Program-made: the position numbers and the translations under genes | Notes under the pieces: model-generated | Told to the model about the DNA's origin: nothing | What the model saw: only the letters and a program-made list of their open reading frames with translations | Databases searched by the model: none | Shown: one piece after another, positions 8,336 through 16,056 of the stretch | Layout of the letters: the number at the start of each line of letters is the position of its first letter | How positions within the stretch are numbered: position 1 is the first letter of the stretch | Assembly (NCBI GenBank): GCA_017938315.1 | Contig: JAGBBV010000021.1 | Span: 37,559 to 101,558, forward strand | Direction: 5' to 3' | DNA: 64,000 nucleotides | DNA from: Lachnospiraceae bacterium | Lineage (GTDB): Bacteria; Bacillota; Clostridia; Lachnospirales; Lachnospiraceae

Positions 8336-9046
8336 TCACTTTATCCAATCTTCCCTCTCCATCTTAAGCAGTGCCTTAAACACTTCCAAGTCATCAATGG
8401 TCGTAACCTTTACATTCTTTTCCGTCCCCTTTGAAAAATACACTGTCTCTCCCAATCGAAGCATCAATGTATTAATATAAACCTCTCCGGTTATCCCCTG
8501 TCTGTCCGCTTCTTCATACGCCCAAAGAGCCTTGCCATATCGGTAAGCCTGAGGGGTCTGCACACGCATAATTTCCGACCTTGCAATTCCTTCGCTTCCT
8601 GACTTTCCGTCTTCCGTACGCACAATGGTCTCCTGGCATCTGAGTGAACTTAAGCCGGAGCCTTTTTGCATACAGGTTTTAATCGCATCAGTAATCACTT
8701 CTTCTGTGATAAAGGGTCTGATTGCATCATGCACTAAAATCACATCATCCTCTGTGCAGATTTCCCGTAATGCTTTTACACCTTTGCCGGTAGATTCCTG
8801 TCCGTCATTTCCGCCATGCACAATCCACTTAAGCTTCGTAATCCGGTATTGTCTGGCATAAGCCCGAAGTACTTCATGCCAACCGTCTAAGCATACCACT
8901 GCAATTCCGTCAATTTCGGGATGCCTCTCAAAATTCTCCAAAGTGTAAATAATAAGCGGTTTGTCATATACGTTCATAAATTGTTTGGGAATATCCTGTG
9001 CAGTCCTGCTGCCGTATCCCCCTGCTAATATTAATGCTATATTCAT
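8336..9046 (-). CDS. IspD/TarI-like cytidylyltransferase (copy 1)
   Basis: This 236-residue enzyme transfers CMP from CTP to a phosphorylated alcohol. It opens MNIALILAGGYGSR with IPKQF (the LAGG/PKQF signature of IspD and TarI), and has VLVHDAIRPFI and RVQTPQAYRY in the usual positions. Length is normal for the family. It is preceded by AAGGAG and lies 33 bases downstream of a close paralogue, in the transcript driven by the sigma-28-type promoter at 9860. Two copies beside LicD genes and flagellin argue against the housekeeping isoprenoid role. They argue for making a CDP-activated unit (polyol, amino-alcohol or amino acid) that LicD proteins transfer. The exact substrate is not visible in the sequence. 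Confidence 0.75.
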   Translation of the reverse strand: MNIALILAGGYGSRTAQDIPKQFMNVYDKPLIIYTLENFERHPEIDGIAVVCLDGWHEVLRAYARQYRITKLKWIVHGGNDGQESTGKGVKALREICTEDDVILVHDAIRPFITEEVITDAIKTCMQKGSGLSSLRCQETIVRTEDGKSGSEGIARSEIMRVQTPQAYRYGKALWAYEEADRQGITGEVYINTLMLRLGETVYFSKGTEKNVKVTTIDDLEVFKALLKMEREDWIK

Positions 9047-9079
9047 CCAAAGCTCCTTTTCAAAGGCTTGTCATCTGTA

Positions 9080-9802
9080 CTATTTCCTCGCATCTAACGG
9101 TTCTTCTGCTGTTTTCATCTTATAAAGTGCCTTAAACATCGCCACATCTTCTACGGTATTGATCTTGATATTCACATCTGAGCCTTCCGAAAAATATACC
9201 TTTTCTCCCAGCTTGGTAATCATAGAGCTGTTGTCCCATGCTCCCAGACAGTTCTCAGCAATTGCTCTCTCATGCAGTCCCAAGATAACATTATAATCGA
9301 ATGCCTGCGGTGTCTGTACCTTCATAATCTCGTAGCGGTTCATACTCTGATAGCCTTCTTTGCCATCGCTGGAGTGCATAATTGTATCCATGATATGGGT
9401 TGCCGCTACACCCATTCCTTTTTTGCGGCATTTCTCTATGCTTTTGGTGATAATTTCTTCGGATACTAAAGGGCGGATGGCATCATGAATGACTACCACA
9501 TCTCCCTTGTCCATTCTCTCCTTCAAAAGCTGTAAGCCTTTGTAGGTGGACTCCTGGGCATCCTTACCACCGGAAATAATGTCCGTCAGCTTGGTAACAT
9601 TAAACTGCTTACTGTATACCCGTACCATTTCCTGCCAGCCGTCCAGGCAGGTGACAATGATTTCATCTATCTCCGGGTGCTTCTGAAAAGCCTCCAATGT
9701 ATATACGATGATTGGTCTGTTATTGACATTAACAAACTGCTTGGGAATATCCATCTGAAATCTGGAATCGGTTCCTCCGGCTAAGATTAACGCGACATTC
9801 AT
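9080..9802 (-). CDS. IspD/TarI-like cytidylyltransferase (copy 2)
   Basis: This 240-residue paralogue of the next gene downstream begins MNVALILAGGTDSR and has DIPKQFVNV, VVIHDAIRPLV and KVQTPQAFDY. The glycine-rich CTP-binding loop carries TDSR where copy 1 has YGSR, so the two may use different substrates. AAGGAGG precedes the ATG. It is the first gene of a two-gene unit. The sigma-28-type promoter about 60 bases upstream is the strongest evidence that it serves flagella rather than isoprenoid synthesis. A CDP-alcohol synthase next to LicD-type transferases resembles teichoic-acid and phosphodiester-decoration pathways. Confidence 0.75.
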   Translation of the reverse strand: MNVALILAGGTDSRFQMDIPKQFVNVNNRPIIVYTLEAFQKHPEIDEIIVTCLDGWQEMVRVYSKQFNVTKLTDIISGGKDAQESTYKGLQLLKERMDKGDVVVIHDAIRPLVSEEIITKSIEKCRKKGMGVAATHIMDTIMHSSDGKEGYQSMNRYEIMKVQTPQAFDYNVILGLHERAIAENCLGAWDNSSMITKLGEKVYFSEGSDVNIKINTVEDVAMFKALYKMKTAEEPLDARK

Positions 9803-9859
9803 CGATTTGCCCTCCTTGATACCGCTGCGGTTGCCCTGCTATTTCATTTACTACTTTAT

Positions 9860-9886
9860 ATATCGGTATTTTCATAGAAATCTTTA
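9860..9886 (-). promoter_or_regulatory. Sigma-28-type promoter of the cytidylyltransferase pair
   Basis: The minus strand reads TAAA, 15 bases, ACCGATAT, close to the flagellar consensus TAAA-N15-GCCGATAA with ideal spacing. The start codon of the first cytidylyltransferase lies about 58 bases downstream of the -10 element. Confidence 0.7.
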
Positions 9887-9900
9887 ATGAGCATTGCTAT

Positions 9901-10230
9901 TTACCTTTTGTCCACGAAATCACTAACTCTCTCCGCCTTCGCTGCAATCTTCAACCATCTTTTCAATATCATCAAATCTTCTTGTGCATAAATCTCATCA
10001 CATAGCGTCTCCGGAACTGTTTCCAGTTCGCTTAGTAGCTCTATGATATCAGATGCCTTTCCTTGTCTTATGCCTTTCTTTAGATTTTTATCTGCAATCA
10101 ATTGTCCCAGATCTTTCATATCTGCTATTCCCTTCTTAACTGCTTCATTTTGACTAATATCTACATATTTGCACACCCTCATTGTATCACACTCAAATAT
10201 GCCTGACAAATAGTCAAAAATCGGCTTGTT
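9901..10230 (-). pseudogene. C-terminal remnant of a second Rpn-family nuclease
   Basis: The frame starts in the terminator region of the LicD gene and contains PIFDYLSGIFECDTMRV, CKYVDISQNEAVKKG and ADMKDLGQLIADKNLKKGI. This nearly duplicates the C-terminal part of the relic at 7310-7612. Catalytic residues are absent, and no start belongs to it. The two relics flank the cytidylyltransferase pair, which hints that Rpn-associated recombination helped place that pair. Confidence 0.65.
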
Positions 10231-10242
10231 TTTTCGATAACA

Positions 10243-10272
10243 AAACAAAAACAAGCCCACAGGGGAGCTTGT
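10243..10272 (-). terminator. Rho-independent terminator after the LicD genes
   Basis: The minus strand has ACAAGC, a 10-base loop, GCTTGT, then TTTTGTTTTG. It begins 14 bases after the LicD stop codon. Its stem sequence equals that of the terminator at 8297-8324. Confidence 0.7.
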
Positions 10273-10285
10273 TTTCCTAATGTTC

Positions 10286-12535
10286 TTAATACACCTGGAC
10301 ATTTTGTATCATCACCGGTTTCCCCGCCTGTACGAATTCCATCATAACCGGCATGGGATCTCCGTAATAGGCATCATATTTATTAACAGATGCAATCCTC
10401 TCCTCCGGGAAATGAACTACAGTAACTTCAATTTCCTCCTGATAGGAATCAAATAACTCCATGTTTTCATCTATTTTCCTACGTGCATCCTCCGGCATCT
10501 CCCGTAAGATACTGCTACTAATTCCGTAAAGTAACCTCTTACGTCTTTTCGCTGTAGTTGCGGAAATTTCATCTGCCTCAACACCAAGAGCGTCACTTTG
10601 AGGCTTATCCATCACCGGAAGTTCCATTGGCAGTATCCTCTCCTGCCAATGTTCTCTTGTATCCTCTCCCGCAAACTCTGTCAATTTCTCTACATACATT
10701 TGCTTCATATTTTCAGACCGGACAATCACCATATCTGCATATACCACTCCGGGCATCGTCACATAGTACTTCATATTGGTATATTCTCTGGCGTTCTGCT
10801 TCGTAAACTCATCTACCGCAAAAGGAGGCACATAAATAAGCTTATCTGTATATCGTCTGATATTTACTGCATAAAACATCTCCGGCACAGAAATCGCCGG
10901 ATGCCATCCATCATAAGGATTCTGAATGATGATTACTTCCGGATGTAAAAGTTCCAAATATTCCGGTGTCAATACTTTGTAATCCAACAAAGTAACTTCT
11001 GTTGGAAATTCCGTTCCCTCGTCGCATATCTTTTTTGCTGAGCTGTCATAGTCTTTGTAGTAATAGGGAAGGGGTGCTACATAAACATCACAATTCTCAT
11101 CTTCCCAAGCCGCCTGCCATAGACTACGCAGTCCGTTCCAATCCTTAGCCATCACCGGCAAAAACAGAATCGCTTTCCTGCTTAAGATATCCTCTTCAAG
11201 CTCTTTTACAAACAATTGCATAACCTGACTTAGTTCTTGCATTAATGTACCGATATGGGAGAATGCTTCCCCCTGAATACATTTATAAATCCGGTAAAGT
11301 ATCTCGCAATATTGTTCCAGTATTCCCACTGTCGTACAGCCTTCGCCCTTTATCTGCTCAAGCAAAGTTCCCAAATCCACTGCCAGCTGTTGGCTGCCAC
11401 CAAGCAAATCAAGGATATGTTGTCTGTCACTCTCCGGTTGTAACCGGCGCATCAGCATCTCTACCGATGTCATCAACTCATTCTTCAGCCGTAAGAGCTC
11501 ACCGGCACATTCCTTTGCCATCGCCTTATAAGAATATTGAATGGCATTCTTCTCTTCCTCTGTACGTTCAAGCATTTCCGGTACAAACCTAAATGCCGGC
11601 AAATCAAAGTCCAGCACCTTCTGTAAATTTACTTTCTGCCCCTCAAAAAAAGGATAATTGTGGGCTCCGGCGTCCTTTACAAGCCTCCAATACTCTCCAT
11701 AACGCATGCGGAGCATTTTATCATAAACCGGTGAAACCGGCATTTCCATACACTCAAAGGGGATTCTTACCGGGTTTTCATAGTATTCCTTCGGGTAATA
11801 ATTCACATTTTGTTTCAGTCCCCATGGAAACATCTGAACCAGATAGTCTGCTTCCTGCTTAGGCACCTCTGCAAAGCGTTTTTCCACTTCGCCGTATAGA
11901 TATCTTCCCATTTCCACCGGGTCATCAATCCGCTCGAAGTGTTGCCCACTCATTTCTTCAAGTCTGTGCAGATGTTCTTCCTTTTCTTCCCATGAAAACT
12001 TTCCCTCTACAATACCATCAGCAATTCCCAGCATATATTTGCATATGGTTTTCCGTTCTTCTTCCTTGGCATGGTCTCTGTGGGAGTAATCCAGCACAAA
12101 AATATCTACACAGGCAATGTAAGGGAAATTATGAAATCTCCTCAGATGTTCCTTTTCAAAACAAAAACGGTTCTTTCCCACTACTTTTCCCATAAATAGC
12201 CAGAAATCTTTTTGATTACGGAAGGTTTGCACGTCAAAGCCTTCTTCCATATCAAAACGGGCCACTGTCATGAATTTCTGATAATCCTCGCGTTTCATAA
12301 CAATGTCCAGATCATCGTCCCACGGAACAAACCCTCCATGGCGCACAGCGCCAAGCAGGGTTCCCCAATCAGCAAAATACTGAATATTATGTAATTTGCA
12401 AACTCTGTCAATCTCCATCAAAACTTCCAGCTGCGCTGCCCACGCCTGCTTTACTGCAGCCGGGACCATAAATCCGCATCTGACTTCATCAAGCAGAAAT
12501 GTTTCCTGTACACTCACCTTGTCATCACGCCTCAT
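10286..12535 (-). CDS. LicD domain protein with C-terminal glycerophosphotransferase-like region (copy 1)
   Basis: This 749-residue protein carries an N-terminal LicD domain: YFADWGTLLGAVRHG, then VPWDDDLDIVM, the conserved metal and nucleotide site (about residues 50-80). LicD proteins transfer phosphocholine or other phospho-alcohols from a CDP donor to a glycan. Residues about 330-460 look helical. The C-terminal half (ILFLPVMAKDWNGL, VIIIQNPYDGWHP, KYYVTMPGVVYADMVIV) resembles CDP-glycerol glycerophosphotransferase-like folds. The ATG overlaps the TGA of the upstream paralogue by one base and has only a weak ribosome site, so translation is probably coupled. No membrane segment is seen, so modification should take place in the cytoplasm before flagellin export. 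Confidence 0.75.
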   Translation of the reverse strand: MRRDDKVSVQETFLLDEVRCGFMVPAAVKQAWAAQLEVLMEIDRVCKLHNIQYFADWGTLLGAVRHGGFVPWDDDLDIVMKREDYQKFMTVARFDMEEGFDVQTFRNQKDFWLFMGKVVGKNRFCFEKEHLRRFHNFPYIACVDIFVLDYSHRDHAKEEERKTICKYMLGIADGIVEGKFSWEEKEEHLHRLEEMSGQHFERIDDPVEMGRYLYGEVEKRFAEVPKQEADYLVQMFPWGLKQNVNYYPKEYYENPVRIPFECMEMPVSPVYDKMLRMRYGEYWRLVKDAGAHNYPFFEGQKVNLQKVLDFDLPAFRFVPEMLERTEEEKNAIQYSYKAMAKECAGELLRLKNELMTSVEMLMRRLQPESDRQHILDLLGGSQQLAVDLGTLLEQIKGEGCTTVGILEQYCEILYRIYKCIQGEAFSHIGTLMQELSQVMQLFVKELEEDILSRKAILFLPVMAKDWNGLRSLWQAAWEDENCDVYVAPLPYYYKDYDSSAKKICDEGTEFPTEVTLLDYKVLTPEYLELLHPEVIIIQNPYDGWHPAISVPEMFYAVNIRRYTDKLIYVPPFAVDEFTKQNAREYTNMKYYVTMPGVVYADMVIVRSENMKQMYVEKLTEFAGEDTREHWQERILPMELPVMDKPQSDALGVEADEISATTAKRRKRLLYGISSSILREMPEDARRKIDENMELFDSYQEEIEVTVVHFPEERIASVNKYDAYYGDPMPVMMEFVQAGKPVMIQNVQVY

Positions 12536-14781
12536 CAAATATTTACATTCTGTAGCATCACCGGCTTAGAAGCTGACCGCATAAGCTGGGCACTTTTTCC
12601 GCCATCACCGTAAAAAGCATCTGATAGTTTCACTGCCATCTCTTTTTCCGAATCTTCCATAATGGTAATCCAGTCTTTCTTTTCTGCAGCAGAAACCGCC
12701 TGTTTGTATTCTCTAAGAATCTCCGGTACTCTCTTTCCTAGCCTTTGCTCCAATTCTAAATCCTGTAGCCATATAATCTGCAGTTTATCTGATTGTTCTT
12801 CAAACAGCTCCATGGAACTCTGCATCTTGGTAAACATTTTTTCTTTGTGTTCCATGAGACCATCTCCACTAATGTAATAAAGCAGTACTTTTTTATCCTG
12901 CCAACTTTCCGGTCGAAGTTCCTGTGCGTCATTAATGTCATCTAAGGGCGAACCGGTTCCTAAAATTTTATCTTCCCAAATAGACCTGGTATCTTCCCCT
13001 GCCCATCCGCTTAAATAATCCACATAACTCTGTTTCATCATTTCAGATTGGACAATGACCTTATCGGCATTTACTACTCCGGGCATTGCTACATAATATT
13101 TCATGGCATTGATGGCACGTTCGTCTGTTTTGGGTATCTCATCTGTCTTAAACCACGGAATATAAATAAGTTCTTCTGTATGCTTCCAAAGTTCTGTAGA
13201 ATAATAGTCCGAATGTACCGTAAGCACATGATCCCAGTTATCATGGGGATTCTGAATATATATCCGGTCCGGATGATTGTTTTCAAGGTTATAATCTAAA
13301 AAGTTTGTTATGGGGACATAGTTAGGAAATTGCTCTCCGTCATAACATCTCTCACTCAGCGCTCTTCCCATCTGCCTCTTATAGTAATAAGGAATCGGAA
13401 CAACTTTTACATCACAGTCTTCCTCCTCGCAGGCTGCCCGCCATACGCTTTCCATTGCTTTCCAATGATTTGCATGATAAGGCATAAATACAATTTCTTT
13501 TTTCACCTGCAGCCTCTCTGCAGATTCCAACACCATCTGTAAAGCCTCATCCAAAATTGCCCGGACACTGCTTCCATCGGTTACTGCATTCTGTGCAACT
13601 ACACTATATAACTCAAATACTCCTTCACAGTATTGTTCCAGTAAAGTTACCGTCTCTATTCCTTCTCCCATCTTTTTTTCGATGGAGTTTCCAATTACTA
13701 CAGCCACATTTTGAAGTTCTTCAAACAGTTTCTGCACCAGTTCATGCTGTCCGTATCCAATGAGCATTTCCAGTTTTTCGTGAATCTGGGAAAGAAGCTG
13801 CAACTTCTGCATCAGACTGCGCTTAAAGTTAGGATTTTTCACTCTCTCACAAAGTCCTTCAGGATATTGGAAAGTCGGCATTTCTGCACCATGTTCTTTT
13901 AAAAACTCATCATGTTTATCAAAATAGGGATAATCATGTCCACCACCGCTTCTGACATTTCTCATGTAATCACCGTATTTACGCTTTAATACCCCGTCAT
14001 ATCCAAGGGGTACCGGAATGGTAGTGATGTCGAATGGCATACGGACAAAATCCCCATAACATTCCTTCGGATATACGCTGCCACCATGTTCAAGATACTG
14101 AGGAATCAGGGCTATCCGGTCCCCGTCCTCTTCCCCAAACAACGCATACAGCGCAGTGAGTAATTTGTACAGTTGGTTCTTAATATTGCCGTCACGCTCA
14201 ATTTTCTGATTACAGGTAGCCTCGATCAGGCACAAAAATTTTTCTAATTCTTCCTCGGTCAGATGCCCTTGTCCGTTGGTATCTGCCACTGTCTTAACCA
14301 ATTCCACCAATTCCTTTTGGATATTCTCTTCCTCTTTATTATTCGTCACATAATCCAAAGGGAAAATATCAATTCCTGCCGGATAAGGACAATTATGAAA
14401 ATTATCAAGAAACTCCGGCTCGTAGCTTACAAAATTGGTATTAATCACTCTCATCATGACATCCCAGTAATTTTCATCACTGCTATACCACAGGATTTCA
14501 TAACCTTCCGGCATTTCGCTTTCCACAATTTTTTGGAACTTTTCATAATCCATCCGCTTCATGGCAATATCCATATCATCATCCCACGGAATAAATCCGC
14601 CGTGGCGGATACATCCAAGCATCGTTCCCCACTCTGCAAAATATTTAATATTATGCTTTTTACAAATGCGGTCAATTACATCCAGCACCTCCAGCTGGGC
14701 AGCCCAACAGCATTTCATTTTGGAACTGACGTAAAAACCGTCTCTCACTTCTTCTTCAAAATAGGAATCCGGAAATTGCAT
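12535..14781 (-). CDS. LicD domain protein with C-terminal glycerophosphotransferase-like region (copy 2)
   Basis: This 748-residue paralogue of the next gene shares its layout: LicD motif YFAEWGTMLGCIRHG with IPWDDDMDIAM at residues 50-80, a helical middle, and a C-terminal half with IVFMPYHANHWKAM, IYIQNPHDNWDH and KYYVAMPGVVNADKVIV. AGGAGG precedes the ATG by 5 bases. The gene starts 19 bases after the flagellin terminator and has no promoter I can see, so it is probably expressed by readthrough from flagellin. Two such enzymes beside two cytidylyltransferases suggest two CDP-activated groups, or two successive transfers, onto a flagellin glycan. Confidence 0.75.
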   Translation of the reverse strand: MQFPDSYFEEEVRDGFYVSSKMKCCWAAQLEVLDVIDRICKKHNIKYFAEWGTMLGCIRHGGFIPWDDDMDIAMKRMDYEKFQKIVESEMPEGYEILWYSSDENYWDVMMRVINTNFVSYEPEFLDNFHNCPYPAGIDIFPLDYVTNNKEEENIQKELVELVKTVADTNGQGHLTEEELEKFLCLIEATCNQKIERDGNIKNQLYKLLTALYALFGEEDGDRIALIPQYLEHGGSVYPKECYGDFVRMPFDITTIPVPLGYDGVLKRKYGDYMRNVRSGGGHDYPYFDKHDEFLKEHGAEMPTFQYPEGLCERVKNPNFKRSLMQKLQLLSQIHEKLEMLIGYGQHELVQKLFEELQNVAVVIGNSIEKKMGEGIETVTLLEQYCEGVFELYSVVAQNAVTDGSSVRAILDEALQMVLESAERLQVKKEIVFMPYHANHWKAMESVWRAACEEEDCDVKVVPIPYYYKRQMGRALSERCYDGEQFPNYVPITNFLDYNLENNHPDRIYIQNPHDNWDHVLTVHSDYYSTELWKHTEELIYIPWFKTDEIPKTDERAINAMKYYVAMPGVVNADKVIVQSEMMKQSYVDYLSGWAGEDTRSIWEDKILGTGSPLDDINDAQELRPESWQDKKVLLYYISGDGLMEHKEKMFTKMQSSMELFEEQSDKLQIIWLQDLELEQRLGKRVPEILREYKQAVSAAEKKDWITIMEDSEKEMAVKLSDAFYGDGGKSAQLMRSASKPVMLQNVNI

Positions 14782-14799
14782 AAAAACCTCCTGTATAGC

Positions 14800-14830
14800 A
14801 AAAAAGGGAACCGGATGTTGTCCGGTTCCC
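14800..14830 (-). terminator. Strong terminator downstream of flagellin
   Basis: On the minus strand GGGAACCGGA and TCCGGTTCCC form a perfect 10-bp stem with a 5-base loop, followed by six T. It lies between flagellin and the LicD genes and would set a steep expression step between them. Confidence 0.85.
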
Positions 14831-14867
14831 TTCGGTAGTCATTGTTTCATTACTTTCTCTACAGAAA

Positions 14868-15797
14868 TTAGCCAAGTAAGGACAGAACACCCTGATTGGA
14901 CTGATTAGCCTGTGCAAGCATTGCCTGACCAGCCTGAGCAAGGATATTGTTGTTAGAATACTTAACCATTTCAGATGCCATATCTGTATCACGGATCTGG
15001 CTTTCTGCTGCTGTAGTATTTTCAACTACGTTGTCTAAGTTGTTGATAGTATGTTCAAGACGGTTCTGGATAGCACCGAGGTCAGATCTCTGTTCGGATA
15101 CATCCTGGATAGCTGACTTAGCCCATACGTTCAAACCTGCGAAGAAGGAAGCCTTCAGCATGTTTGTATCATTAACTTTTGCACCACTTGATAATTTACA
15201 ATAGCTAAGGAATTTACCAACAACTGCTGTTGCTGTGTTGAGTGATGTTGCTGCACTCATCTTTGTCAACATAGTATCAAATGTTGTAGCCAGAGTGGAA
15301 ACGCCCATGTTCTTAATTGTAACAGAAATCTTATTGCTTGTGTTGGATTCTGCACCAACCTGAAGGTTCTTGTTTGTAAAGGAACCATTTAAGAGACTCT
15401 GTTCGTTGAATGTTGTAGTATTCTTAACACGGTTGATTTCCTGCATTAACTGGGAAACTTCTGAACCAACATAACTTCTGTCCTGAGTTGTAAGAGTTCC
15501 GTTTTCACCTTTTACAGCGAGTTCGTTAATTCTCTGAAGCATATCTTCAACTTCTGCTAAAGCGCCTTCTGCTGTCTGCACTGCGGAGATACCATCCTGT
15601 GCGTTTAAGGAAGCCTGTGTAAGACCTCTCATCTGACGTCTCATCTTTTCACTGATGGAAAGGCCAGCTGCATCGTCTGCTGCACGGTTAATCTTATAAC
15701 CTGAAGATAATTTCTCAGTTGACTTAGCCTGAGTTGCTGTGGTTAAACCAAGCATTCTGTTAGAGTTCATTGCTGTTAAATTGTGTTGTACTACCAT
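14868..15797 (-). CDS. hag: Flagellin
   Basis: This 309-residue filament subunit starts at MVVQHNLTAMNSNRML behind AAGGAGG; the frame extends 8 codons upstream without need. The conserved D0/D1 N-terminus (KSTEKLSSGYKINRAADDAA) and C-terminus (ending ANQSNQGVLSLLG) are intact. The variable middle is very short, so D2/D3 domains are nearly absent. The region LQRINELAVKGENGTL matches the TLR5-recognised helix of other flagellins in its main residues. A single cysteine in FLSYCKLSSG is unusual for a flagellin. Serines and threonines of the central part (VSTLATTFDTMLTKMSAATS) are candidate glycosylation sites. A sigma-28 promoter, a CsrA-type leader and a strong terminator surround it. Confidence 0.95.
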   Translation of the reverse strand: MVVQHNLTAMNSNRMLGLTTATQAKSTEKLSSGYKINRAADDAAGLSISEKMRRQMRGLTQASLNAQDGISAVQTAEGALAEVEDMLQRINELAVKGENGTLTTQDRSYVGSEVSQLMQEINRVKNTTTFNEQSLLNGSFTNKNLQVGAESNTSNKISVTIKNMGVSTLATTFDTMLTKMSAATSLNTATAVVGKFLSYCKLSSGAKVNDTNMLKASFFAGLNVWAKSAIQDVSEQRSDLGAIQNRLEHTINNLDNVVENTTAAESQIRDTDMASEMVKYSNNNILAQAGQAMLAQANQSNQGVLSLLG

Positions 15798-15946
15798 ATT
15801 TTTTCCTCCTTGAATTTTCACGTCGCATCCTTGCGTACGTTTGTTTTTTTCGCAACCAACATTTTGAATTCGTACGCACCCAAAATATCTGTTGCAGGTT
15901 TACTTATTAAGTTGTGTGAAGCATTTGTTTGCTTCATTTGTAATAT
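15798..15946 (-). promoter_or_regulatory. Flagellin 5' leader with two CsrA-type sites
   Basis: The leader is about 145 bases. At 15824-15835 the minus strand reads CGCAAGGATGCG, a 4-bp hairpin that presents AGGA in its loop, the classic CsrA target form. A second GGA lies in the ribosome site CAAGGAGG (15805-15812). Two sites, one over the ribosome site, is the arrangement known for B. subtilis hag under CsrA/FliW control. A larger stem GCGTACG/CGTACGC and a hairpin GAAGCA/TGCTTC (15919-15936) are also present. Confidence 0.7.
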
Positions 15947-15973
15947 ATATCGGACGCTTCTTTCATTACTTAA
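15947..15973 (-). promoter_or_regulatory. Sigma-28-type promoter of flagellin
   Basis: The minus strand reads TTAA, 15 bases, TCCGATAT, matching the flagellar consensus TAAA-N15-GCCGATAA at most positions with exact spacing. Confidence 0.8.
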
Positions 15974-16056
15974 CCCCTTTTTGAAATTTTTTTTAAATAT
16001 TTTTCATTTTTATGCTATGATAGTAAACAAGAGATATTTTGAAAGGATTCTAGGCA

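Noticed and set aside
9080-9802. Assignment as housekeeping ispD
   Set aside because: Two copies, a sigma-28-type promoter and LicD/flagellin context favour a role in flagellin decoration; the isoprenoid enzyme is expected elsewhere.
14263-14838. Plus-strand frame of 191 codons
   Set aside because: It lies opposite the well-supported LicD gene, has no family likeness and no ribosome site.
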